Assembly (NCBI GenBank): GCA_018292915.2
Contig: JACVVK020000384.1
Coordinates: 210,001 to 274,000, forward strand
Reading direction: 5' to 3'
From: Batillaria attramentaria
Taxonomy: Eukaryota; Mollusca; Gastropoda; Batillariidae
DNA: 64,000 nt
Shown here: positions 1 through 10,215 of the stretch, in pieces
Layout of the letters: the number at the start of each line of letters is the position of its first letter
Position numbering within the stretch: position 1 is the stretch's first letter
Notes under the pieces: model-generated
Told to the model about the DNA's origin: nothing
The model's input: the letters and a program-made list of their open reading frames with translations, nothing else
Databases searched by the model: none
Made by a program: the position numbers and the translations under genes

Positions 1-19
1 AGTCACGTTATTCGACTGA

Positions 20-62
20 TCGAAGGGTCAGCTTCGATTTTCAAGTTTCGGTATTTAGACTG
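20..62 (-). mobile_element. possible SINE family C fragment
   Basis: On the minus strand the segment resembles the stretch of family C around its AATTCCGAAACTT and AGCTGACCCTTCG blocks (compare 30850-31195 and 51846-52262). It is short and diverged, so the assignment is tentative. Confidence 0.25.
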
Positions 63-545
63 AACTGCCTGTCATGGTTTTCTTTGACTGAACAGTTAAG
101 CAAATAAAAGCGACATAAAAGGGACTGAAACCACTTAAACTTTTACAAAGGACGGCACGGTTCAACGTTTCGGCTTTCGCCTTCCTCAGGAACAGTTTAA
201 AAAATGCTCGAAAAAGGACGTTAAACTAGCTCGCAAAAAGCCAAAACCAAACCCCACCGGGATGACTCAGTGTGTCTGATCGTAGCGATCAGACGAGAAA
301 TCAGGCGTCTGATCTGCAGCAAATGTAGTTGGAATCAGTCAGTTCGCCGCATATGGTCGCCATCCACTCAACCTTCATGTGGCGTTCTCCTCCTCATCCA
401 AAATATTCTCTTTGAACTCGAACAAAACCCCGCGACCTCAAATAGGTTTTTGATGTTGTGAGAGCTTCAGGTAGTGAAATGAGAGGTGATACGACTAAGT
501 AAATGACTGCCCCGTTTGGGTATGCTCGTGCATGAATTGGTCAAA
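63..545. other. anonymous DNA, nothing recognised
   Basis: No repeat unit, convincing exon or RNA-like fold was seen. The open frame near 270-461 lacks any recognisable protein character. Confidence 0.5.
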
Positions 546-550
546 TGAAG

Positions 551-576
551 CCCCCCCCCCCCCCACACACACACAC
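551..576. repeat. poly(C) and CA microsatellite
   Basis: A run of about 14 C is followed directly by a short CA repeat. Confidence 0.9.
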
Positions 577-679
577 CCCACAATCAAACAGTCTAACTCT
601 TAATCGTAAGAGCGTTGTATTGCTTTTTTGTGTTGCCAGTAAGGTTCTTGTTGTTTGTTTGAAAGTGCGTCTTCTTCAA

Positions 680-680
<1 letters not shown>

Positions 681-715
<35 letters not shown>
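681..715. repeat. ATT trinucleotide microsatellite
   Basis: About eleven ATT units. ATT tails end several SINE-like elements in this window, but no element body is recognisable here. Confidence 0.9.
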
Positions 716-1160
716 TTCTGCCTGTTTTGTTTGACGGTATCGCGCATTCGCATATCCAAACGGTGCTTACACCCATTTAAGCCGTATCAAGAGCTCACGC
801 AAGCAGCCTAGAGTAACCCAGACTCAACAATCTGTTTCCGAAACGACCAGGTTTCTTTCGTTGGACGTAAACACGCCGAGGTGTGGCTGTTTGCCTCCCA
901 CGCAGTAATTGCTATGATGGTAAATGTTACAAAGTTGGCGTCTCTGCAGAATGGCGTAATTGGGATGTTGGATGTTTGGCCGCTGAAGTCAACAGACAAA
1001 CAAACGACGGCTAAAAGTGTGTAGAGTTGGGTACCGCTGTGCCGCCCGTTCTTGTGAAGGCAACAATCGACACATATCCGGCCCTGTGTATTCAAAGGGA
1101 AAATCATCTGGATCTAAAAAAGCCCTGGAACTGAGCTCCTTCCCCTTCCCTTTTCCGAGA
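716..1160. other. anonymous DNA, nothing recognised
   Basis: No repeat or coding signal recognised. A 99-codon minus-strand frame at 808-1107 has no identifiable domain. Confidence 0.45.
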
Positions 1161-1202
1161 TAAGACTAGGACTTGAAAACAGAAAAATGGGGACAGAGCT
1201 GT

Positions 1203-1712
1203 CTTGCCTTACCTTGCCTTGTCTTGTCTTGTGTTAGCTTGTTTTGTATCGCCTCGCCTCGCCTCGTCTCGTCTCGTCTCGTCTCGTCTCGTCTCGTCTC
1301 GTCTCGTCTTGTCTTGTCTTGTCTTGTCTTGTCTTGCCTTGTCTTGGCTTGTCGTGTTTTGTCTTGCATTGCCTTGTCTTGTCTAGTCTTGTCTTGCATT
1401 GCCTTGTCTAATCTTGTCTTTTCTTGCATTGCCTGTTGTTGTCTTGTGTTGTCTTGCCTTGTCTTGCATTGTATTGCCTTGTCTTGCATTGCCTTGTCGT
1501 GTCCTGTCTTGCATTGTCTTGTCTTGTCTTGTCTTGCCTTTTCTTGGCTTGTCTTTTTTGTCTTGCATTGCCTTGTCTTGCATTGTCTTGCCTTGTCTTG
1601 CATTGCTTTGTGCTGTCTTGTCTTAAACTGTCTTTCCTTGCCTTGCCTTGTCTTAAACTGTCTTTCCTTGCCTTGCCTTGCAATGTCTTGTCTTGTCTTG
1701 ACATTGTCGTGT
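1203..1712. repeat. degenerate pentanucleotide satellite (CTTGT/CTCGT)
   Basis: About 500 bp built from five-base units, mainly CTTGT, with a purer CTCGT block near 1258-1308 and interspersed GCATT and GCCTT variants. A five-base period leaves several frames open on both strands (Leu/Ser/Cys-rich on plus, Lys/Thr/Arg/Gln-rich on minus, up to about 200 codons). These are artefacts of the period and not genes. Confidence 0.9.
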
Positions 1713-1729
1713 TTTGTTTTCCCAGTGTT

Positions 1730-2500
1730 CACGCATGCATCGGTTCAATCTACTGAAATCACGATTGGCGATTTTCTTTACATGTTTGTCACCAATTAGG
1801 AAAACACGGATTTTGCGCGACTCTTTTCGCTAAAGTCTGTTAAACCAAAACAAAACAGCAACAGCAATAACAAAAAGCAACAAACAACAAATAATCTGAA
1901 CACCACAAATACATCCGCTGGCATGCGTTATTCATCAATGTTATTGACACTTGGCCACTCATGAATATGAATCTGACCCCTGAACCGCCCTCTATCGGCA
2001 GACAAGACCGTTCACTTACATTATACGATTGTTTTCGTCAGAGGACAGACAAACATCACTTTCGATCTGCTTAACGAGCTTGATTGAGGGAATACTGCCA
2101 CATGTACACAAAAACAACACTGACAGAACTTGACCAGATCTGTGGGGAAGTGGTTTGGGGCCGGAAAACAAATAGAAGGCAGTATATAAACTGCTGCTGT
2201 GTGAGTTATTTTTCCGCACGATCGCCAAACACGCAGATACTTCGGATAATACACTAAAGGCAATAAACTGTCCCAGTGTCTGCTTACCGCTTGAATAGTC
2301 CCGCGCCTGGCTGTGACTCTGACCGTTGCTCATTAGTAAAATGGCTTTGCCCACAATGTTCACAGCCCACAGCCAACAGTTTCGTTGTCAGCTTCAGGTG
2401 TTGCTGCCAGATGCACGTACAGTAAGTGTCCCAAGCGCAGTAATTTGTATTTGTATTTAGTATAGTCCCACTACCGAGTTAACACATTTCGTGTTGCCGT
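1730..2500. other. anonymous DNA, nothing recognised
   Basis: A/C-rich stretch around 1845-1895, otherwise unique-looking sequence. No coding or RNA signal supported. Confidence 0.45.
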
Positions 2501-2504
2501 CCGC

Positions 2505-3100
2505 GCACGAGTATCCCACGTTTTTGGCTCTTTTTCGGTTTGGGTCCTGTATGCGAAAATCAGGCAAGATTAATGATTCCTTTTTTTTTTTTTTTTTTTT
2601 GCTCCTGCCCCCTCTTTTGCCAGTTCCAGTTGTGTTCCTCCCAGGTAATGGGTGGAATCCACGGAGGGCTTGGAAACTGGGGCAATTTTTATTATGCATG
2701 ATGATGGAGATGAGGATGACGGTAAGATGATGCTATGGAGGTCCGTGTTGTTTTTGGAATGCGGGACAGGGCCGCATTCCACGCTTCCTGTCATAAATAT
2801 CCAGGCATTAACCAGGCCCGGGAATAACTGCACCTGCGGTGCCGGCCGTGTATTCATCCACATCATAAGACGTGCCATACCAAGGGAAGCCCCCCCCCCC
2901 CCCCCCCCCCCCCGCCCTAGCACCTCCGACCCCAGCACATCCGCGCTGGGTAGGAGCCGACCTAGGTAAAAAAAAAAATAAAAAAATCCCGCTTGCCTCG
3001 GCTGGGACTCGAACCCGGGTCTCCCGGTCTATGGTCCGAAGTGCTAACCACTACACTACGGGGGCCGGTAACGATTCCTTTAACGGCTCTTATTGCAGCA
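2505..3100. repeat. family T repeat monomer split by a SINE
   Basis: The outer parts 2505-2580 and 3069-3100 together match one monomer of the approximately 106 bp tandem repeat at 57272-57596, sharing CACGAGTATCCCA, CTCTTTTTCGGT, CCTGTATGC and TTAACGGCT. The middle is occupied by a family B SINE. The flanking TAATGATTCC (2571-2580) and TAACGATTCC (3069-3078) are the duplicated target. Confidence 0.75.
2581..3068 (-). mobile_element. SINE family B, full-length, minus strand
   Basis: tRNA-derived retroposon of about 490 bp lying antisense. Its tRNA-like head is at the right end, with box A around TAGTGGTTAGCAC and box B around GGGTTCGAGTCC on the minus strand, and its poly(A) tail appears as poly(T) at 2581-2600. 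It is colinear with the copy at 48691-49188 over nearly the whole length. A poly(C) run near 2889-2913 is an internal expansion absent from the other copy. The flanks carry a 10-13 bp duplication, as expected for target-primed reverse transcription. Confidence 0.85.
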
Positions 3101-3424
3101 AACATGTGTTAAGAAATGTGTTAACCACTGACTAGGCCAAATCCCCTATTGAATAACCATAATAACCCAACTCAGAGCCTCATAAGCATTTTTCACTTCA
3201 CTGGGTGAATATTGTCTTGTTTTTAACTGCACGTTTAGGTGGAAGAAAAATTAGAAAAGTCGCTGTCAGTTTCCATCCGCAGGGAGCGTTTCCGTTTCCC
3301 CTGACGTGAAAGGGTTAAAAGCTTCTTTCACCGAGTTGTTGAAACACATGAACAACTTGCTCCGCGGGGAGAAAACAAGAAAAGGAAATCCGTGAAATGA
3401 GTTTGCAGGAAAGAGAGAGGTAGA

Positions 3425-3500
3425 GATGTGGTCGGGTGTTTGGGGGTTTAATGTCTTTTGCGTCCGTCCACTGTGAGGGTGATTCCAAAGACGGGGAAAA
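3425..3500 (-). mobile_element. SINE family A, 5'-truncated fragment
   Basis: Carries the family A 3' block on the minus strand: GGGTGTTTGGGGGTTTAA, then a TCCAC/GAGGGTGAT segment and CAAAGACGGGG. The tRNA-like head is missing, which is usual for incomplete reverse transcription. Confidence 0.65.
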
Positions 3501-3520
3501 ATAAAGTGTTGCTTTATTTC

Positions 3521-3524
<4 letters not shown>

Positions 3525-3599
<75 letters not shown>

Positions 3600-3909
3600 A
3601 AACAACAAATACATACAATGACATCAACAAAACAATCCTCCAAAAACAACAACAACAACAGCAAAGCCAAAACCAAACCAGACAAAACAAAATAAATCCC
3701 CCCCCCCCAAAAAAAAAAAAAGCCGACTCCTCCTCCCCCCCCCCCCCCCCCTCCAAGCAACAACAAAAAACAAAACAAAAAACAAACCCAACAACAAACA
3801 AAACAAAACAGAAACAGAACAAAACACACAAACAAACAACAATAACATAAAAACCCAACAACACATCCCCACCAAATCAACAACAAAAACAACAAATAAA
3901 ATAAATGTT

Positions 3910-3957
<48 letters not shown>
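3525..3957. repeat. CA microsatellites with A/C-rich spacer
   Basis: Two long CA arrays (3525-3597 and 3911-3957) flank about 310 bp of A/C-rich sequence made of AACA-like units, with poly(C) and poly(A) runs near 3697-3750. Open frames here are His/Thr, Cys/Val or Asn/Gln repeats from low complexity. Confidence 0.9.
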
Positions 3958-3962
<5 letters not shown>

Positions 3963-3989
3963 TAAAAAAAAATAGTGTAGAACTTTTGT

Positions 3990-4075
3990 CTCCATCGGGA
4001 TTTGAACCCTTGACTTTTCGACCCGTCTCAGCGTTCAACTGTCAGCCGGTTGAGCGGCCACCCGATTCTCAGAGT
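3990..4075 (-). mobile_element. tRNA-like SINE head
   Basis: The minus strand reads TGGCCGCTCAACCGGC (box A-like), then GGGTTCAAATCCC (a near-perfect box B), then an A-rich stretch (poly(T) at 3964-3972 on plus). Arm lengths do not match an intact tRNA and no clean acceptor stem is seen, so a SINE head or tRNA pseudogene is more likely than a working tRNA gene. Confidence 0.55.
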
Positions 4076-4089
4076 TAGAGAGAGGCAAT

Positions 4090-4092
<3 letters not shown>

Positions 4093-4125
<33 letters not shown>
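4093..4125. repeat. GA microsatellite
   Basis: Uninterrupted GA dinucleotide run. Confidence 0.95.
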
Positions 4126-4127
<2 letters not shown>

Positions 4128-4569
4128 TGTAAGTCCCCCGCGTCTGTGCGCCACTCCTATTCCAGAGCTTCCAAAGGGTTCTAGCGAGCGACTGAGTGGA
4201 CCAAAATTCTCGCAGTTGCGTCTTCACCGAGGAGTCTGGTTTGGTACACACACACACAAGCGCGAGAAACGCCAACCGCTATTCTAGAAACTAGCGTGTT
4301 GCCAGGGTACACTTAGCTTCTCTCATCACCTTCACGCTGCAGACAGACACGCGTTACTGTTGCGCCACAAACTGAAGCTTTTGAGATGAAAGATGCATGC
4401 TCAGTTGCTCACTGATTCACACCGTACTGCCGACGAGCGTTGATGACGCGGCCTACACCGAGTTCCACTAGATAGTGCACGTGAAGCACGGGGCTGGGCT
4501 AATGAACGAGCTGAGAGCGACTTGCTTCATCTTTCCCTCGAGGGCCGCACCCTTCTCTTTGAGTTAGGG

Positions 4570-4570
<1 letters not shown>

Positions 4571-4602
<32 letters not shown>
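4571..4602. repeat. GT microsatellite
   Basis: Uninterrupted GT dinucleotide run. Confidence 0.95.
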
Positions 4603-4604
<2 letters not shown>

Positions 4605-4784
4605 ATGAAATGAAGCAACACTATTTTTTGTTCCGAGTCGAGCAGCTCAGCTGGCATGTCTACAGTTCGAAAAGACCATAGGCGCACCACACCGTCGACC
4701 ACTAGCTGCGTCTTTGCACACCCTGATCAGTTCTGCATGCGGTCTTTAGCATGACGACCGAGGCGTTATTTTACAAGCTACGTC

Positions 4785-5080
4785 TCAGACTCCTCGCCAG
4801 ATGATCTTCCGAGGCGCAGGCCCTTCAATAATGCCTGCCTGGCCGACAAGGGTGTCTGCTCTAACGTTTCCTCTGTACTTCTGCGTGCCCAGGGTGATAG
4901 ACCCAAAGAAGCCCTCGGAGGCGGAGGCTACCCATGCCAGTCTCAGATTCCTCACCACATCTTCCGAGGCGCAGGCCACTCATAATGCTTGCCCGGGACG
5001 GCGCGGGTGTCTGCTCTGTCGTTTCCTCTGCGTCCCCGTGTGCCAAGGGCAAAAGATCCAAAGGCACTGTTGCCGGTGAA
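4785..5080 (-). pseudogene. duplicated RNase H-like retrotransposon remnant
   Basis: Two adjacent diverged copies (about 4960-5080 and 4801-4930, period about 170 bp) encode similar minus-strand peptides, one with FGSITLGTQKYRGNVRADTL and the other with FGSFALGTRGRRGNDRADTR, each followed by PAPRK. The G-N-x-R-A-D pattern resembles the C-terminal motif of RNase H domains in non-LTR retrotransposons (usually G-N-E-x-A-D). Neither copy is long enough for a whole domain (about 130 residues) and the upstream catalytic acidic residues were not found. I read it as decayed LINE sequence, tandemly duplicated. A chance similarity in a non-coding repeat is possible. Confidence 0.45.
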
Positions 5081-5097
5081 CATAATTATATGTTCTC

Positions 5098-5156
5098 CAT
5101 GCCATCGTGGGCTTCCCGTTCCAGATCCTACAAACAGTCTGCCTACTGAGCTAACC
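5098..5156 (-). mobile_element. possible tRNA-like SINE head
   Basis: The minus strand reads GGGGTTAGCTCAGTAGGC, close to a tRNA box A. The expected box B region is degenerate. It lies next to the RNase H-like remnants but no element body could be defined. Confidence 0.3.
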
Positions 5157-5280
5157 CCAAACCAGTCACCACAACCAAAACCCATCTCACAAGCGACGGA
5201 ACCCTTCCTGATAATGGAGATATGACAAGTTCTCCCTAGGACTTCCCCAGCACAAAGGAGATTCCCTGGCATCCCTGCAC

Positions 5281-5780
5281 TCCATTGCGTGTGGTCCTGA
5301 CATCACAGCGTAGTTAGTAAATTACGAACCGAGATACCTCGTCCGCCCTGCCCATCAAGTTTTGATACGGTGAGCGACAGAAACACAGCGAAATGAGACG
5401 GAAAGATTGGGCACGTGATGACCCTGCACGTTGACTGTGTGTGTAACTGTCGCTGTATATCTCAAACGGCAAGGCGGGCATCCGGACAAAGGGCCCAAGT
5501 GCTATGGATTTGAAAGGCACTTATGCCTTTATTGCCAGACGTTGGTAGCTTTGTTTGGAGGCAACAAAACGATAGAGTGATGTCAGTGAGTGTTTCAAGG
5601 GCAGAAGTGGGAGAAATAGATCTGGAGGAGCGGAGAAGAAAGACAGTGAGGATGGTTGATATCTGTCAAATTTCAAGAACTGCGTTAACTAAGATAGTAC
5701 ACCCACTTACCCAGTGTGTGTTAAGTGAAATTAAGGGCTGTTGATTAAAGCAACTGCATCCATCCTGGCATCGTTTGAAC
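5281..5780. other. anonymous DNA, nothing recognised
   Basis: No repeat or exon recognised. Confidence 0.4.
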
Positions 5781-5784
5781 TGCT

Positions 5785-6201
5785 AGTGTTACTGCTATTG
5801 CTACTACTACTGCTACTACTACTACTACTGCTACTACTACTACTGCTGCTGCTGCTAGTACTACTACTGCTACTACTACTGCTACTGCTACTACTGCTGC
5901 TACTACTACTACCTACTGCTACTACTACTACTGCTGCTACTACTGCTGCTACTGCTACTACTACTGCCACTACTACTGCTACTACTACTACTACTGCTAC
6001 TACTACTACTGCTGCTGCTGCTAGTACTACTACTGCTACTACTACTGCTACTGCTACTACTGCTGCTACTACTACTACCTACTGCTACTACTACTACTGC
6101 TGCTACTACTGCTGCTACTGCTACTACTACTGCTACTACTACTGCAACTACTACCACGTACTACTACTGTTATTATTACTACTACTGCTACTACTACTAG
6201 A
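5785..6201. repeat. CTA/CTG triplet array with 166 bp internal duplication
   Basis: About 415 bp of mixed CTA and CTG triplets. A block containing TAGTACTAC and, about 55 bp later, an out-of-phase ACCTAC, occurs twice exactly 166 bp apart (TAG at 5856 and 6022; ACCT at 5911 and 6077), showing segmental duplication inside the array. Poly-Leu/Ser/Thr frames are artefacts. Confidence 0.95.
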
Positions 6202-6212
6202 GCTACTACTGA

Positions 6213-6381
6213 GGGGAGCCGGGGTGGCCGAATGGACTTCTAATGCTCGGGTCGTGAGTTGGTATCCCCGCTGGGGCCAAATATTTGTGCTGGCTTTGTC
6301 ATCGTTGCCCCGTCTTTAATATCACCCGTATGTTATGGATGAGGACCTTAAACCCCCAAACACCCACCCACCCATCCACCC
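6213..6381 (+). mobile_element. SINE family A, inserted in the CTA array
   Basis: Begins GGGGAGCCGGGGTGGCCG (box A region), has the GGGTCGTGAG box B region, then GTTGCCCCGTCTTTAATATC and ends in an ACCC-rich tail. It is flanked by a perfect 11 bp duplication GCTACTACTGA at 6202-6212 and 6382-6392. About 11 bp is deleted in the head (GTAGAGCGTTG missing relative to other copies). Confidence 0.95.
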
Positions 6382-6412
6382 GCTACTACTGATGTGTGCA
6401 ACAATCTCCCGA

Positions 6413-6553
6413 CCGGGCCCATAGCACACCGGCTCTGGGTAGGAACCGACCTAGTAGGGAAAATCCCGCTTGCCTCTGCTGGGACTCGTCCCAGGGACTC
6501 CCGGTTCATGGTCCGAAGCGCTAACCAGTAACCACAACACTACGGGGGCCGGT
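6413..6553 (-). mobile_element. SINE family B, 3'-truncated
   Basis: Minus-strand head (GGCCCCCGTAGTGT at the right end) and the next 130 bp match the full copies at 2581-3068 and 48691-49188. The rest of the body and the poly(A) are missing. Box B is mutated (GGGACGAGTCC-like). Confidence 0.8.
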
Positions 6554-6660
6554 TCAACCGCTTTAAATACTCTGTGCTCGCGGAGCAGTAGTGGCGTAAG
6601 AGTCCACTAGAAGGACGCAGCAGAAAAACTAAAGAAGCAACTGATGTTTCGACAGAAGCC

Positions 6661-6835
6661 GGGGAGCCGGGGTGGTCGAATGGTAGAGCGTTGGACTTCT
6701 AATGCCCGGGTCGTGAGTACGTATCCCGGCTGGGGCCAAATACTTGTGGCTTTTTCATCGTTGCCCCGTCTTCGATATCACCCGTGTGTGGTGGAAAAGG
6801 ACGTTAAACCCCCCAAACACCAACCCACCCACCCT
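6661..6835 (+). mobile_element. SINE family A, full-length
   Basis: Complete tRNA-like head (GGGGAGCCGGGGTGGTCGAA, GTAGAGCGTTGGACTTCTAA, GGGTCGTGAG) and conserved 3' block ending in CCCACCCACCC. Flanked by a perfect 11 bp duplication CGACAGAAGCC at 6650-6660 and 6836-6846. Confidence 0.95.
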
Positions 6836-6849
6836 CGACAGAAGCCTTC

Positions 6850-7925
6850 ATCAGGACTGAACAGACAGCAACACAGACTGGAGATCACGAAAGAAAATAT
6901 CTGGTAAAGAAAGCAAAAGGGTTAATGACGGATCAATGAAACCCTGCGGTTTCAGTTATTGGCCACTCCAGTTGTCCCGCTTCACGTATCTCTGGTGCTG
7001 ATCAGTACAGCTGGGACCTGGGCGTGGTCTGTAGTGTGAGCCAGAGGACAGTTCAACGCCCATACACGTGTGTCATATGGATCTCTTTTTTTTTAAAACT
7101 GTGCAGCGGGCAAACTTTAAACCGGTGTCAGTAACAACCACGGAATAGAATATATAGAATACACTGTTCTGCTGCTAGTTAATCACATTGTGGTTGAAAC
7201 ATATGTTGCCATGGAATACACCCATAATGAAATGTCACGAGGGAATGACACGCACGGTCAATGTCACGTGGGGTTGAATTTCAGACTGGGGAGCACGAGG
7301 TGGAGGTGGGCGGGCGGGTCGAAATAGAAGGGCAACAACAACAACAACCTACAGAGACACTTCTTTCTCTCTCTCCACATCATGGAAATGAGCCTACGTC
7401 AGACTGAACAGCTTCAGACTGACCAAGTCTGACAATCTGAAGCTTAGATCTGATGCCGTGGCAGTGTTTACCGTTACACCTGTCCCGGAGGCAAAGCAGA
7501 CAACAGTCAGTAATCTGATGACTCTACTGAGCCACGTCCATCGCCACCTGGAATTCCCATTCTCACAGCACACATACGGAGGTGGAGAGACGGACATGCA
7601 TCTGATGTATGCAAGTAACGGGCTGTTTGCCTTACACCCTTACCCTGGGCAAAGGAGGCGGGTGGTATATAACAGCCGATATCAGTCGTCATATCGATAG
7701 ATGGGCCGCTCCTCGGCGTTACGCTTACTGCTGGTTTATCAGCTGGTCCTGGGGGGAAATAGGGGGGATGAACTGCAGGAGGCTGAAAGAAAAACTGATT
7801 TAGGAGAGCATGTCTGAGAATATTCGTGATACGTTTTTGTTTCTAATCGGATATTGAAATTTGCAGATTCTCCCACTGCCGGAGAGTAAATTTCCATTAG
7901 AAGAACATGTAACTGACATGTAAGA
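6850..7925. other. anonymous DNA
   Basis: No repeat or exon I can support. An 80-codon plus frame at 7458-7700 has no recognisable motif or splice context. Confidence 0.4.

Positions 7926-7926
<1 letters not shown>

Positions 7927-7981
<55 letters not shown>
7927..7981. repeat. GT microsatellite
   Basis: Long uninterrupted GT run. Confidence 0.95.
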
Positions 7982-7984
<3 letters not shown>

Positions 7985-8640
7985 TTGGTGTTCAACCTGA
8001 TCTGACCACTCAACCGCCAGGTTAATTTTAAATTGGGGGGAATTGGCGCTGCAAATTTACAGAAACCGCTGCATTCAGTTTAAGATGAAATTCGTGTTTT
8101 CGGATCTCCATCCAAATGCCCCATTTTAACTTCTTACCAAGCTGTAATAGACAGATGCTCATAACACGCAAACAAATCATACAGCGTTCTGTCTACACAG
8201 CCAGGGTTCCGCAGCACACCTGCGAGTGTTCACTCGTAAACAACTTCACTGTTCTAATTGCTTGACGAAGCAACAACATAACCATGAAGATGGCACTTGC
8301 CTGGACACGGAAAACCACTTAACACCTTCCTAGTTTGTGTTCAGCTCTCGCCCAACCTGTCCTGGTCTTTGATGTTAGTAAATAATTTGCCTTGGAAGGT
8401 CATGGCGATGACTGACCTCCTGTTGGCGGCGTGGATTTGTGTATCATCATAAACGTTCCATGCTCCCCCTTACGGCGTGAAACTGTTATCTGGTTGAGGT
8501 ACTTGTTTGTTTTTCTCACTGACAGTACTATTAACTTCAAGGCAATTTAGTGGTATCAGTGGTACGGTGAGCAAGACTGACGAGAAAAAAAAGGAAATTT
8601 ACTGTTTTGTTGTTGTTGTTTTTGTTGTCTTCTGACAGCA
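7985..8640. other. anonymous DNA, nothing recognised
   Basis: Unique-looking sequence with no supported feature. Confidence 0.4.
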
Positions 8641-8840
8641 GTTAGTTAGTTAGTTAGTTAGGGCTTAACGCCGCGCATGCAACAAAGACTATTTCGCGAC
8701 TACCATGAAAGCAGAAGGAGGCTTGTGAATGGTGGTAGTTGAAACAAAAAAACAAAAAAACGAAAAAAAAAGAAAAGAAAAAAAAAGAAAGAAGATAAAA
8801 AAAGAAAGAAAAGAAAGAAAGGGAAAAAAACAGAACAGTA
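8641..8840. repeat. AGTT tetranucleotide and A-rich tract
   Basis: Five AGTT units at 8641-8660 and an AAAG/A-rich low-complexity tract at about 8744-8840. Confidence 0.8.
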
Positions 8841-8849
8841 AAAGAAGAT

Positions 8850-9008
8850 AAATGAAATATCTCATAATACGCAAGTTGTATTTACGATACAATAGTGGAA
8901 TGCGATAAACATCCGTCCACTCGTCCGTGCGTCCAGCCGAGTTGTTTGGATCAACCTCAGCCCACGCAGAGCTCATCATCCAGTCAATACAGATACAGTG
9001 AATGAGAG
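8850..9008. repeat. dispersed repeat family E, copy 1
   Basis: Matches 11880-12028 in the same orientation, including TTGTTTGGATCAACCTCA, CCCACGCAGAGCTCATCATC and ATACAGATACAGTGAATGAG. Identity of the element is unknown. Confidence 0.85.
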
Positions 9009-9009
9009 A

Positions 9010-9456
9010 GATTACTTCTTGGAAACAGTTCGATCAGCTGCCGGGTCAGTCATTGTGTCCGGTCATTGACACTGTGATTCTGACATTTCTCATACTCTAG
9101 CCTTCTTTGTACTCTTTTTTTATGATAATCTTGTATTTTCTATTCAGCGCTGCCACCATTTTTATATTCATTTACTGGAAGAGCCATGATCGTGCCTGGG
9201 CTTTGTTTGGCTTGGCCTTCGATCTCTGCTGCTATCGTGGCTTTATCCTTATTGCGCACTCGAAGAAGGTAGTGTTTTAATATTTATCTCGCCTGCCGGT
9301 GAGTTTTGGAAATCCTCCGTGGCGGTTGTTTCTAAGAATGAACTCGGTTGGTAAGAACAATTCGCGGACCGCGAACATGGTTGAAATAAAACTATATGCA
9401 GTATTGTGAGTAGTTGTCGGAATATCACCAGTTATACCAAAGTGTGCGTGTATATA
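9010..9456. other. anonymous DNA, nothing recognised
   Basis: No supported feature. Confidence 0.4.
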
Positions 9457-9957
9457 CAGACCCATACGCTTAAGTCAAACACGCTTAAGTCGAACTTCGG
9501 ATACGTCGAAGCAAAAAGTTTTTCCCGGCCAAACTTGCTCTTTATATGACTAAATTTTCCACGGATAAGTCGAACGAGTACTCAAAAACGGATAAGTCAA
9601 AACTCGGTTATGTCAAACGAAATCTGCAATTTTAGCCTCGGATAAGTCGTACCAGTCGCTGGCACGGGAATTTCTTTTTGTCCTTCTGATGCATCAGCGC
9701 AAAAACACGGCTTGCACGGAGATTTTACATTTTCCGTGCAAGTACAGGTTTGACGGTGTTATGTGTCCTGCGGGCCTTAGGGCTGGTTATCTTGGGTGGT
9801 AGAACACGAAATTGGCGAGAAACACGTGCAAGAAGAGAGCTAGGCGTGAGATCTGACCCTGTGCCCCTGATCTCTGAGGTTTTCTGTCGCCAGTGTTAAG
9901 AAGGTCATTTGCCGTCGGATTCGGAGGGTAAGCAGTGAGTTATTCCTGGTGTGTGAA

Positions 9958-9958
<1 letters not shown>

Positions 9959-10006
<48 letters not shown>
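9959..10006. repeat. GT/GA compound microsatellite
   Basis: GT run to about 9988 followed by GA to 10006, inside the Tigger-like remnant. Confidence 0.95.
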
Positions 10007-10116
10007 TCTGCCGGTTGGTGCCGTTAGAGTTGGATCTTTCTGCTATTTGACTGCGTGTGTTTATATGACGTTGCACTAGAATTTATTGAGCACATGCGAT
10101 CATATGACTGCGAACG

Positions 10117-10195
<79 letters not shown>

Positions 10196-10215
10196 GCGCA
10201 CACACACACACACAG
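10117..10215. repeat. CG/CA alternating array (Z-DNA-prone)
   Basis: Alternating purine-pyrimidine tract of CG, long CA, CG again (about 10181-10199), then CA. About 98 bp of strict alternation with two CG blocks is among the sequences most prone to left-handed Z-DNA. Confidence 0.9.

Noticed and set aside
1166..1799. Frames of 188 and 208 codons on opposite strands
   Set aside because: Products of a five-base satellite; the peptides are simple repeats.
3266..3995. Long minus-strand frames rich in Cys/Val and Phe
   Set aside because: Translations of CA arrays and A/C-rich tracts.
5741..6319. 192-codon plus frame with poly-Leu and poly-Thr
   Set aside because: CTA/CTG triplet array running into a SINE.
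7458..7700. 80-codon plus frame
   Set aside because: Begins at a non-ATG codon, no recognisable domain.
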